A program made the translations under genes and the position numbers. Below are positions 32,955 to 41,326 of a stretch of DNA of 64,000 bases, piece after piece. The notes under the pieces were generated by a model that had not been told where the DNA came from, made no database searches, and was given only the letters and a program-made list of their open reading frames with translations. Numbering within the stretch: position 1 is the first letter of the stretch; the number at the start of each line of letters is the position of its first letter. The DNA is from DHVE2 group archaeon (lineage in GTDB: Archaea > Thermoplasmatota > Thermoplasmata > Thermoplasmatales > Aciduliprofundaceae): contig JALWRZ010000003.1 of the NCBI GenBank assembly GCA_026993785.1, positions 124,001 to 188,000 on the forward strand, read 5' to 3'.

Positions 32955-33623
32955 CTAAACAACTCCCCTTTTCTTCCTTATCCTTCGAGCCACGAGATAG
33001 GGAATTAGCACCATAATGGAAATTACAAGGATACCCAGGGTAAGATATCCTGCGATTTTCCAGAGAGCGTAGGGGATAACTTTCTCCTGATTATTCGGTT
33101 TTCCCGGCGTGGGATGCGGCTCCACATAGAAATCCTGGGTAAAGTTGCCTGTGTAGGGCAAATCCCTGTATCTCGCCCAGGACCAGTTGAGAGGCAGATA
33201 TCTCTCCTCAATATCCGCGATGTCTTTGTGAGTTCCGTTCTTTTCAAAAATTTCCAGATTTCCTGCGTGGATTAGAACGGTGCCTTGGTATACATTGGAG
33301 ATATTTACTCTCCAGTAACGGGTGAAGTTCTCTACTGAGGGAGTTATCACTAGGTAACCCCCTGGCTTAAGTTCCACCGGCGGAAAAGAAAATACACAGT
33401 AAACATGGGTAAATGTGTATTCCCAATCTTTGAGGAGGATTCCGTTGCGGGTGGGATTGTATATTTCGAACCAAACAGCCTTTGGGTCTGTGGTGTTGAA
33501 GGCCAGCTCGTTTATGACGAGGGAGTAATCTCTCTTTTCTGTCTCTCCGCTAGTGTGCATTGCGAAACCTGGGAAGAGAAGAAGAGCGAGCAGAAGGGCA
33601 ATAATTCTCTTCATTTTTCTCAT
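32955..33623 (-). CDS. Exported lamin-tail domain (LTD) protein with C-terminal membrane anchor
   Basis: 222 residues: signal peptide (1-27), then a lamin-tail domain with 'LVINELAFNTTDPKAVWFEIYNPT' and 'LLKDWEYTF...PPVELKPGGYLVIT', typical of the LTD Ig-like fold in secreted prokaryotic proteins; 'HPTPGKPN' closes the domain. A membrane helix (about 190-212) with a basic tail anchors it. LTDs often accompany secreted nucleases or mediate binding, but none is attached here. Confidence 0.8.
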   Translation of the reverse strand: MRKMKRIIALLLALLLFPGFAMHTSGETEKRDYSLVINELAFNTTDPKAVWFEIYNPTRNGILLKDWEYTFTHVYCVFSFPPVELKPGGYLVITPSVENFTRYWRVNISNVYQGTVLIHAGNLEIFEKNGTHKDIADIEERYLPLNWSWARYRDLPYTGNFTQDFYVEPHPTPGKPNNQEKVIPYALWKIAGYLTLGILVISIMVLIPYLVARRIRKKRGVV

Positions 33624-33641
33624 ACAAAGAAAATAAAAAAA

Positions 33642-35015
33642 TTAAAGGATTTCGCGGAGAGTGCGTTCGATAATCTCTCCGGCGATGTTGATATGATCTT
33701 CCTCGATAACCAGTGGCGGGCGGAACCTTATTCCCTTGGCCCCGGTCTTCAGGGAGAGCAAACCGTTCTTGTAAGCTCTGGAGAAGAACTTGTCCCTAAG
33801 TTCCGTTGTGGCGAGATCAAAGGCATCCATCAGGCCCCTGCCACGCACATTGCTAACCGTGTCTGGGAACTTCTCCTCTATCTCATGGAGCATCTTTAGA
33901 ATGACTTCACCCATCTTGGCCGCGTTATCTATGAGATTATCCTCGTGAATTACTTCCAGAATCCTTGTGGCCTTCACCATATCCACTATGTTTCCTCCGA
34001 AGGTGGAGTTTATTCTGCTGGAGACCTTGAAGACATTGTCCTCAACTTCATCCACCTTGGGGCCGACCATTATACCGCAGACCTTCATCTTCTTACCGAA
34101 AGATATTATGTCAGGCTGCACATCGAACCATTCATGGGCCCACCACTTACCTGTGGTACCCACGCCGGTCTGCACCTCATCTATGATGAACATAATGTCG
34201 TTCTTTCTGCATATCTCCTGTACCTTCTGAATGTATTCTTTGCGGAAATGGTTATCGCCACCCTCACCCTGGATGGGTTCCATTATGAAAGCGGCTATAT
34301 CCTCGCCATATTTATCGATGGCTGCCTGTATCTCTTCCAGGCTCTTTTTCTCGAGCTCTTCCACTTTTTTAAGATTTTCACCCTCTAAGGGGAAGGTTAT
34401 CTTGGGATTCGTCACACGGGGCCACTCGAACTTGGGGAAGTACTTGGTTTTATTTGGATCGAAGGTGTTGGTGAGCGCGAGAGTATAACCGCTCCTCCCA
34501 TGGAATGCCTCGCGGAGATGAATGACCTTAAGCCTCTGGGTATTATCCCCCTTTCCCGCGGCTATATTTTTGCGAACCCTCCAATCGAATGCTGTTTTAA
34601 GGGCATTCTCAACAGCAAGGGCACCTCCAGAGACGAAGAAGAAATACTTGAAATAGGGTGGGGTGGCAAGCCTGGAGAGGGTATCCACAAACTCCGCAAA
34701 CTCCACCGTGTAGATATCACTGTTTGTAACCTTATTTATGGCGGTCCTCTGCAATTTCTTAAGGAATTCCGGCTCAAACATCTTGGGGTGATTCATTCCC
34801 AGCGCGCTTGTGGCGAAGAATCCAAAGAAATCGAGATAATATTTGCTGTGTCGGGCATCGTAGAGCCACAGCCCATGGCTTTTGTCAATGTCAAGCACCA
34901 TATCCAGGCCATCGGTCAAAATTCTTTCTCCTAAAATTTTATGAACTTCTTTGGGCGTTATCATACTCCACCCATGGCTGCCACGAATATATAGATTTTG
35001 GTTTTTATCTTCCAT
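33642..35015 (-). CDS. lat: L-lysine 6-aminotransferase
   Basis: This 457-residue class III PLP aminotransferase begins with the LAT-type signature 'VHKILGERILTDGLDMVLDIDKSHGLWLYDA' and 'YYLDFFGFFATSALGMNHPKM'. The PLP region 'FIIDEVQTGVGTTGKWWAHEWF' and the Schiff-base Lys in 'ISFGKKMKVCG' are intact. LAT moves the epsilon-amino group of lysine to 2-oxoglutarate, giving 2-aminoadipate semialdehyde. The gene stands alone, with a TATA box at 35031-35042 about 24 bases before the ATG. A lysine-6-dehydrogenase-like gene at 54792 could make the same product. Confidence 0.88.
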   Translation of the reverse strand: MEDKNQNLYIRGSHGWSMITPKEVHKILGERILTDGLDMVLDIDKSHGLWLYDARHSKYYLDFFGFFATSALGMNHPKMFEPEFLKKLQRTAINKVTNSDIYTVEFAEFVDTLSRLATPPYFKYFFFVSGGALAVENALKTAFDWRVRKNIAAGKGDNTQRLKVIHLREAFHGRSGYTLALTNTFDPNKTKYFPKFEWPRVTNPKITFPLEGENLKKVEELEKKSLEEIQAAIDKYGEDIAAFIMEPIQGEGGDNHFRKEYIQKVQEICRKNDIMFIIDEVQTGVGTTGKWWAHEWFDVQPDIISFGKKMKVCGIMVGPKVDEVEDNVFKVSSRINSTFGGNIVDMVKATRILEVIHEDNLIDNAAKMGEVILKMLHEIEEKFPDTVSNVRGRGLMDAFDLATTELRDKFFSRAYKNGLLSLKTGAKGIRFRPPLVIEEDHINIAGEIIERTLREIL

Positions 35016-35030
35016 AAGCTTATTTTCGTC

Positions 35031-35042
35031 AAAAATTTATCT
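35031..35042 (-). promoter_or_regulatory. TATA box of lat
   Basis: Minus-strand AGATAAATTTTT, centred about 24 bases before the ATG at 35015, supporting a leaderless message. Confidence 0.45.
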
Positions 35043-35156
35043 AAATGCGCAATTTTTATACTTAACCTATTAAAATTGAGGAGGTTTTCAGAAATCTATA
35101 AATATTCCCACCCGCATAAGCGTTATTTGCATCTGAAAGAAAATGTGAGGTGAAAA

Positions 35157-35942
35157 ATGATGAAGGAAGATGTGTGTAAACCTCTCTCCTTGGAGGGAAG
35201 GGTTGCCGTTGTAACAGGTGCTGCCTCAGGTATAGGTTTTGGCATTGCAAAGAAACTTGCGGAAGCCGGGGCATTCGTAGCTCTTCTGGACATCAACGAG
35301 GAGCAGGGAAAGAAGAGGGAAGAGGAGATAGTGAAATCCGGTGGCAGAGCCAGGTTCTATCGGTGTGATGTAACCTCCAATGCCCAGTGTCAAGAAGTTG
35401 CAGAGAAGATATACAGAGAATTTGGCAGAGTCGATTATCTAGTCAACTGCGCCGGCGTGATAGTGCGCAAAAATGTAGTGGAGCTTAGCGAGAAGGAATG
35501 GGACTTGGTTCTAGACGTCACCCTTAAAGGAGTTTATATTGCATCCCACAATTTCATTCCCTATATGATAAAGACTGGTGGCGGCAGCATCGTCAATATA
35601 GGTTCTGGATGGGGTCTCAAGGGTGGACCAAATGCTGCCGCTTACTGCGCTGCCAAGGGCGGCGTGGTAAATTTAACCCGCGCTATGGCCATAGACCACG
35701 GAAAGGACAATATAAGGGTGAATTGCGTTAGTCCAGGTGACATAGATACCCCCATGCTGCGCAACGAGGCAAAGCAGCTGGGGATTCCTTGGGAGGAATT
35801 TCTGAAGGAAGCTGCCGATAGGCCTATAGGGAGGATAGGGACTCCCGAGGATGTGGCCAACGCCGTGCTCTTTCTCCTTTCGGATATGGCATCGTGGATA
35901 ACGGGAGCGACTCTTGTGGTTGATGGCGGAGGAATAGCTTAA
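35157..35942 (+). CDS. SDR-family NAD(P)-dependent oxidoreductase
   Basis: 261 residues, classical SDR: cofactor loop 'VTGAASGIGFGIAKKL' near 21, 'NCAG' near 96, catalytic Ser in 'NIGSGWG' and Tyr-x-x-x-Lys in 'AAYCAAKGG', and 'NCVSPGDIDTPM'. An acidic residue after beta-2 ('LLDINEE') favours NAD+. It heads the SDR - GcvPA-like - GcvPB-like - AcoX-like operon, with GGAGGTG linking it to the next gene, so its substrate is likely part of that pathway, perhaps an amino or hydroxy acid (inference). A TATA element TATAAATA lies near 35096. Confidence 0.85.
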   Translation: MMKEDVCKPLSLEGRVAVVTGAASGIGFGIAKKLAEAGAFVALLDINEEQGKKREEEIVKSGGRARFYRCDVTSNAQCQEVAEKIYREFGRVDYLVNCAGVIVRKNVVELSEKEWDLVLDVTLKGVYIASHNFIPYMIKTGGGSIVNIGSGWGLKGGPNAAAYCAAKGGVVNLTRAMAIDHGKDNIRVNCVSPGDIDTPMLRNEAKQLGIPWEEFLKEAADRPIGRIGTPEDVANAVLFLLSDMASWITGATLVVDGGGIA

Positions 35943-35954
35943 GGAGGTGTGAAA

Positions 35955-37376
35955 ATGGAAGAAAGGAGTATTGAAAAAATAGGACACCCGTATATTCCCA
36001 ACTCGCATCCAGCGGTACAGAAGGAGATGCTGAAGGAGATAGGGGTGGCAAGCATAGACGAGCTTATAGATAAGGTCATACCCAGGGAATTGCAGTATCG
36101 TGGTCCCCTGAATCTTCCTAAACCACTTCTTTCTGAATACGAGCTGAGGAGGCATGTGGAGGGCATATTATCTAAAAATAGGACATGCGGGGATTATCTA
36201 TGCTTCTTGGGTGGAGGTACCTGGCCCCACTATGTACCTGCCATATGTGATGAGATCGCATCCCGGGGCGAATTTTTAACGGCGTATGCCGGAGAGCCCT
36301 ATGAAGATCATGGCCGCTGGCAGGCACTCTTTGAATATGAGAGCCTTATGGCTGAGCTGCTGGATATGGATGTGGTTAGCGTTCCAATTTACAGCTGGGG
36401 GCACGCGGCGGGAACTTCTCTACGAATGGCAAGCCGCATCACGGGAAGAAAAGAGGTGCTGGTGGTGGACACCATATCTCCTGAGAGGAGGAGAATAATA
36501 GAGAATTACCTGGAGCCCCATGTGAAGATTCGCTGGTTGAAGCATGACCCCTCTTCAGGATTCGTTGATCTTGAGGATTTAAAGAATAAAATATCGGAGA
36601 AAATCGCAGCTGTGTACTTCGAGAACCCTTCCTATCTGGGCTTCATAGAGCCTCAGGGTAAGGAGATATCTGATATCGCGCATGAGAAGGGCTCGCTTGT
36701 GGTTGTAGGCGTTGATCCCAGCTCCTTAGGAATTCTTGAACCGCCGAGCCATTACGGTGCGGATATAGTATGCGGGGAATTGCAGCCCTTAGGCAATCAC
36801 ATGAACTTCGGAGGCGGTCTGGCCGGTTTCGTGGCAACCAGGGACGAGGAAAAATTCGTTAAGGAGATACCCTACCGAATATTCGGAATTGCCCATACCG
36901 TTGTGCCAGGAGAGTATGGCTTCGGAGACGTGGCTTTTGAGAGAACCTCATTCATGGTTCGAGAGACCCCAGGTGAATCCAAGGAGTTTGTGGGCACCGC
37001 CACAGCTCTATGGGGCATAGTTGCGGGGGTATACCTTGCTCTCATGGGTCCCAGAGGAATGAGAGAGCTTGGAGAGACAATAGTGAAGAGGGTTAGATAC
37101 GCCATTCATAAGCTCTCTCAGCTCCCCGGAGTCAAGGTTCCTAAATTCAATGCGCCACATTTCAAGGAGTTTGTGGTAGATTTCAACTCCACAGGTATGA
37201 AGGTGAAGGAGATTAATGAGAAGCTCCTGAAAAAGGGAATAATCGGAGGCATAGACCTCTCTAAGAATTTCCCAGAGCTAGGTGAAGCGGCGCTTTATTG
37301 CGTGACCGAAATACATACCCGGGAGGACATTGACAGGCTCTACGAATCCCTTGCCGAGATTCTGGAGGTGAGCTAA
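35955..37376 (+). CDS. Divergent glycine dehydrogenase subunit 1-like protein (GcvPA homologue)
   Basis: 473 residues of the PLP-dependent P-protein alpha type. The start 'HPYIPNSHPAVQKEMLKEIGVASIDEL' and 'PLSEYELRRHV' fit GcvPA. The normally invariant central stretch is changed: 'FLGGGTWPHYVPAI' in place of FLGAGAYDHYVP, and 'TAYAGEPYEDHGRWQ' where GcvPA has TAYTPYQPE-SQGTLQ. 'MDVVSVPIYSWGHAAG' replaces the usual 'ANASMYDGATA'. So the glycine pocket and subunit face have altered, and it may act on another amino acid. ATG 35955 follows AAGGAGGTG. The GcvPB-like gene begins one base after its stop. Confidence 0.75.
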   Translation: MEERSIEKIGHPYIPNSHPAVQKEMLKEIGVASIDELIDKVIPRELQYRGPLNLPKPLLSEYELRRHVEGILSKNRTCGDYLCFLGGGTWPHYVPAICDEIASRGEFLTAYAGEPYEDHGRWQALFEYESLMAELLDMDVVSVPIYSWGHAAGTSLRMASRITGRKEVLVVDTISPERRRIIENYLEPHVKIRWLKHDPSSGFVDLEDLKNKISEKIAAVYFENPSYLGFIEPQGKEISDIAHEKGSLVVVGVDPSSLGILEPPSHYGADIVCGELQPLGNHMNFGGGLAGFVATRDEEKFVKEIPYRIFGIAHTVVPGEYGFGDVAFERTSFMVRETPGESKEFVGTATALWGIVAGVYLALMGPRGMRELGETIVKRVRYAIHKLSQLPGVKVPKFNAPHFKEFVVDFNSTGMKVKEINEKLLKKGIIGGIDLSKNFPELGEAALYCVTEIHTREDIDRLYESLAEILEVS

Positions 37377-38954
37377 ATGGGTGTAGTAAGATTAAGAAAA
37401 AATTTTCACCAGGCTAAATGGGATGAGCCCATAATTTTTGAGATGAGCAGGGAAGGAGAGCGTGGTATTCTCGTTCCATCCGTGGATGCGGAGATAGAAA
37501 GGGTTGCGGGGGATGCCCTGTCAACCATACCTGAAAATATGAGAAGGAAGGAGAAGCCTAATTTACCTGAGGTGGCGCAGGTAAGGGTGTTAAGGCATTA
37601 TCTCAGGCTATCGCAGCAGACCCTGGGTGTGGATGTCAATATCGACATAGGACAGGGCACATGCACCATGAAGTACAGTCCCAAGATAAATGAGATGCTC
37701 GTCCGCTCTCCCAAAGTTACGGAATTGCATCCATATCAGCCGGAGGAGACGGTGCAGGGTGCGCTTGAAATAATATACAGACTTGATCATATGCTCCGCG
37801 CTCTCTCCGGTTTCTCCCGTTTCGTGTTTCAACCTGGCGGTGGTTCCCACGCTCTTTACACCATGGCATCCATAATTTACAAGTATCACCAGGTAAAGGG
37901 CAATGACCACAAGGATGAGATAATAACTACGCTTCTCTCTCATCCATCCGACGCTGCCACAGCGAAACTGAAGGGATTCAAGGTCATAGATATCCCGCCG
38001 GACCCGGAGACGGGGTTGCCTGACATGGAAGCCTTTGAAGCGGCAGTATCTGAGAGAACTGCAGGCATGATAATCTGCAACCCTGAGGATACGGAGATAT
38101 TCAATCCCAGGATAAAGGAGATGACCTCATTGGTTCATGAAGTTGGAGGTATATGCGCCTATGACCAGGCCAATGCCAATGGGCTTCTTGGATATGTGAG
38201 GGCCATAGACCTGGGCTTCGATCTTGGCTTCTACAATCTGCACAAGACTTTCTCCTCACCCCATGGCTGTGGTGGTCCAGGATTAGGTGCAGTGGGCGCC
38301 ACGAAGGAACTCGAATCTTTTCTGCCTGTGCCTGTGGTGGACTATGATTCCTCGCAGGACAGGTACTATCTCAACTACGAGCTACCCAACACCATAGGAA
38401 AGGTGAGGGAGTTCTACGGGGTTTTCCCTGTGGTTCAAAGGGCATATTCCTGGCTCATGAGCCTTGGAGATGAAGGTGTAAGAGAAGTTGCCAGGATAGC
38501 CATATTAAACAACAACTATGTGATGAGCAGGATCCTCAAGGAGGTGCGGGGCGCAGACATATCTTTCCCTAAGACCAGGTATCGTGTGGGCCAGGTGAGA
38601 TACTCTTTCAAGAAACTTGCGGATGAGACAGGCGTGACTGTGGAGGATGTGATAAGAAGAATGACAGATTTCGGTTTCCACCTATGGACAAGTCATCATC
38701 CATGGATTGTTCCTGAGCCTTTCACCATCGAGCCAACCGAATCCTACTCCAAGGAGGACCTTGATGAGTACATTGAGGGACTGAAAACCATAGCACAGGA
38801 GGCATATGAAAATCCTGATAAGGTGAAAAATGCGCCCTATAACGGTGTGATTCACAGAATTGAAGATATGAGCTTCTTCGAAGATCCGGCCCGGTGGGCA
38901 CCCACCTGGAGGGTATATCTTCGAAAGCATCGAGGTGAGGGGGTGCGAAAATAA
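37377..38954 (+). CDS. Divergent glycine dehydrogenase subunit 2-like protein (GcvPB homologue)
   Basis: 525 residues. It keeps the PLP lysine in 'YNLHKTFSSPHGCGGPG', 'HPYQPEETVQGALE', 'GTCTMKYSPKINE' and 'LPVPVVDYD'. It differs at positions that are nearly constant in GcvPB: 'GVDVNIDIGQGTCTMKY' for GVDTGFYPLGSCTMKY, 'LLSHPSDAATAKLKG' for DSAHGTNPASAAMAG, and 'ICNPEDTEIFNPRIKEM' for the usual NPNTLGLFE. With the GcvPA-like partner it probably forms an alpha2beta2 PLP enzyme, a decarboxylase by analogy; glycine as substrate is doubtful. Its stop overlaps the likely start of the next gene. Confidence 0.75.
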   Translation: MGVVRLRKNFHQAKWDEPIIFEMSREGERGILVPSVDAEIERVAGDALSTIPENMRRKEKPNLPEVAQVRVLRHYLRLSQQTLGVDVNIDIGQGTCTMKYSPKINEMLVRSPKVTELHPYQPEETVQGALEIIYRLDHMLRALSGFSRFVFQPGGGSHALYTMASIIYKYHQVKGNDHKDEIITTLLSHPSDAATAKLKGFKVIDIPPDPETGLPDMEAFEAAVSERTAGMIICNPEDTEIFNPRIKEMTSLVHEVGGICAYDQANANGLLGYVRAIDLGFDLGFYNLHKTFSSPHGCGGPGLGAVGATKELESFLPVPVVDYDSSQDRYYLNYELPNTIGKVREFYGVFPVVQRAYSWLMSLGDEGVREVARIAILNNNYVMSRILKEVRGADISFPKTRYRVGQVRYSFKKLADETGVTVEDVIRRMTDFGFHLWTSHHPWIVPEPFTIEPTESYSKEDLDEYIEGLKTIAQEAYENPDKVKNAPYNGVIHRIEDMSFFEDPARWAPTWRVYLRKHRGEGVRK

Positions 38955-40072
38955 AGAAGCTCGGTCTAATTGTGAATCCCATTGCAGGCATGGGTGGCAG
39001 GGTCGGCCTTAAGGGTACCGATGGCTGGGAAACGGTAGAGAAAGCCATAAAGCTGGGTGCCAAACCCTGGGCCTCGGAACGCGCCAAAAGAATGCTCAGA
39101 GAACTGACTCCTTTAAGAGAAGAGATTCTTATCCTCACCTATCCCGGTGAGATGGGTGAGAATGCGGCCAGGGAAGCAGGCTTTCGTGTTGAGCTTGTGG
39201 GAACCATAGAAGGAGAGAGAAGCACCGCTGAGGACACCAAAAGAGCGGCAAGAGAGATGCTGAAAAGAAATGCTGTCCTGCTTCTTTTTGTGGGAGGCGA
39301 TGGAACTGCCAGGGATATATATGACGCTATAGATCTCTCTATTCCTGTGATAGGAGTTCCTGCAGGAGTCAAGATGTATTCCGCGGTATTTTCCACGGGA
39401 CCGGAAAGGGCAGGTCAGCTGGCTTTGAAATATCTCAGGGGAGAAATAAGAGATGTGGAAGAAAGGGAAGTGATGGATATTGACGAGGAGAAATTCAGGC
39501 AGGGAATATTTGCAGTGCGGCTCTATGGCTATCTTAAGGTCCCCTATCATCGGAGATATGTGGTGGGTGGAAAATCTCCAACATCTGCCACTGAGCGAAT
39601 GAATCAGGAGGCTATAGCTGTGGATATCTTGGAGAATATGGAGAAGGATACCTACTATTTGATAGGTCCGGGAACAACGGCCAAGATGATACTAAAAAAG
39701 CTGGGATGCGATTACACCCTCTTAGGCGTGGATATAATTTACAATGGAAAACTGGTGGCTAAGGATGCCAACGAGAGGGAGATACTCCGCACCATAAGGG
39801 GTAAAAGAGCCAAGATTGTGGTTAGTCCCCTTGGAGGACAGGGCTATCTTCTGGGACGCGGTAACCAGCAGATTAGCGGTGAGGTGCTTAAAGAAGCTGG
39901 CGGAAAAAAGAGCATCATAATAGTGGCAACGCAAAATAAGATACTCGCCCTTCACGGAAAACCTCTCTTGGTGGATACCAACGATAGGGAAATGGATGAA
40001 CTGCTCAGCGGATGGTATCCTGTTGTTATTGGCTACCATGAGAGGATGATGTATCGCGTAGCTCCTGGCTAA
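38951..40072 (+). CDS. ATP-NAD kinase / AcoX-like protein, possibly starting at ATA
   Basis: About 373 residues of the NAD-kinase/diacylglycerol-kinase superfamily: 'LGLIVNPIAGMGGRVGLKG' at the start, the 'FVGGDGTARDI' nucleotide loop near 110, 'VIGVPAGVKMYSAVF', and a C-terminal 'VSPLGGQGYLLGRGNQQ'. The COG3199/AcoX branch is often linked to acetoin-type catabolism and its reaction is uncertain. The first beta strand (KKLGLIV) lies upstream of the first usual start, GTG 38972. In frame there is only ATA at 38951, overlapping the GcvPB-like stop as ATAA, with GAGGTGAGGGGGTG just before. Either ATA is the start or the protein is shortened. Confidence 0.75.
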   Translation: MKKLGLIVNPIAGMGGRVGLKGTDGWETVEKAIKLGAKPWASERAKRMLRELTPLREEILILTYPGEMGENAAREAGFRVELVGTIEGERSTAEDTKRAAREMLKRNAVLLLFVGGDGTARDIYDAIDLSIPVIGVPAGVKMYSAVFSTGPERAGQLALKYLRGEIRDVEEREVMDIDEEKFRQGIFAVRLYGYLKVPYHRRYVVGGKSPTSATERMNQEAIAVDILENMEKDTYYLIGPGTTAKMILKKLGCDYTLLGVDIIYNGKLVAKDANEREILRTIRGKRAKIVVSPLGGQGYLLGRGNQQISGEVLKEAGGKKSIIIVATQNKILALHGKPLLVDTNDREMDELLSGWYPVVIGYHERMMYRVAPG

Positions 40073-40082
40073 CCTTTTTCCT

Positions 40083-41192
40083 TTATTTTGCCTCACGCAG
40101 AGCCTTGCTCACATTTTTCAAGCCTTGCTCAAGCTCCTCCTCGCTCGGCCATCCAAAGCCCAGGCGGAAATAAAGGTCGTCCATGTTGAACCAGTGCCCT
40201 GGAGCAAGGAAGGTTCTGTATTTTTTCCTCAGAATGGAATAAAATTGAGGGGTTATAACTCCAGCTGTCTTCTTGATTCTTGGGAAACAAACTGCACCGC
40301 TTTTTGGAGGTATCCATTCCACGAGTTCTTCCTCTTCTATCCATTCTTCAACAATTTTCAGATTCCTTTTCACGTGCTCTATATTTTTCTTTAAAAGCTC
40401 CTCCCTTTTCAAGACCTGGAGGGCAATCAATTCATCCACCACGGAATTGCAGATATTGATCTGCTCCTTGGTGGCTATGAACTGCTTCATAAGCCCTCTA
40501 TCTTGGGTGAGCAACCATCCAATCCTTATTCCTGGAGTTCCGTATGCCTTGGATAGGGAGCTCACGCTTATGGCATGGTGTGAAAGAGAAGCAGCGGAGG
40601 GTAACTTCTTTTGGTAGCTCAATTCCCGGTACGTTTCATCCATTAGAAGATAGCATCCGCATTCCTCAACAAGCTCCAATATTTCCTTTAGCTCATCCTC
40701 GCTTATCATGGCTCCTGTGGGATTATTGGGATAGGTAATACTCACGAGCTTAGTATTTGGGGATATGAGGCTTCTCAGCTCATCCATATCAAGCTCGAAG
40801 TTTTTCTCAAATCTCAAACTCAGCAGTTTTTCATTGCATCCCAGGGATTTGGGTACCTCGTAATTGGAAGGGTAATTGGGATGAAGAACTACAACCTCAT
40901 CACCGGGCTTTAGAAGCGTTGCCTCCACCACAAACAGGGCCTCGGCTGCACCATTAGTAACGAGTACATCCTCGCCAGAAATATTTGGATAATGGGATGC
41001 GATTATCTCTCTCAATTCTTCATTTCCCCCGTGGGGACCATACGATAGAAGAAGTTTCTTAAGGGAATTTGCGTTCACAAAAAGCTCCAGGGGTTGATCT
41101 GGCACGGAGCTTTCCGCGAGATTGTAAACAATTTTTTCATACCCGAACTCCTCTGGGGACTCCTTTTCTATGGCCATTCTTCGGAACCACAT
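40083..41192 (-). CDS. Class I/II PLP-dependent aminotransferase
   Basis: 369 residues of fold-type I: 'NLAESSVPDQPLEL', 'YGPHGGNEELREIIA', 'VTNGAAEALF', 'YPNNPTGAMIS' (Asn contacting PLP), 'LLMDETYREL' (Asp and Tyr), the Schiff-base Lys in 'SSLSKAYGTPGIRIGW', and Arg in 'YFRLGFGWPS'. The substrate cannot be read. It is convergent to the AcoX-like gene and divergent from the corrinoid cluster. The start at 41192 (TG-rich MWFRRMA) is uncertain; ATG at MAIEKE is equally possible. Confidence 0.85.
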   Translation of the reverse strand: MWFRRMAIEKESPEEFGYEKIVYNLAESSVPDQPLELFVNANSLKKLLLSYGPHGGNEELREIIASHYPNISGEDVLVTNGAAEALFVVEATLLKPGDEVVVLHPNYPSNYEVPKSLGCNEKLLSLRFEKNFELDMDELRSLISPNTKLVSITYPNNPTGAMISEDELKEILELVEECGCYLLMDETYRELSYQKKLPSAASLSHHAISVSSLSKAYGTPGIRIGWLLTQDRGLMKQFIATKEQINICNSVVDELIALQVLKREELLKKNIEHVKRNLKIVEEWIEEEELVEWIPPKSGAVCFPRIKKTAGVITPQFYSILRKKYRTFLAPGHWFNMDDLYFRLGFGWPSEEELEQGLKNVSKALREAK

Positions 41193-41294
41193 AAAAGATG
41201 AGGTGCCTGTGGCTATATTAATTTTTTGTCCAAAGATGTAAAGTATTTTTTATAGTGCTTCAATGACTCTCAAATTGAATCTTCAGGGAGAAAA

Positions 41295-41305
41295 GTTTTT
41301 ATATT
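41295..41305 (+). promoter_or_regulatory. TATA box of the corrinoid methyltransfer cluster
   Basis: GTTTTTATATT centred about 27 bases before the ATG at 41327. It implies a leaderless first gene followed by ribosome-site-driven downstream genes. Confidence 0.55.
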
Positions 41306-41326
41306 CGGAGTTCCTAAAAGCCTCGG

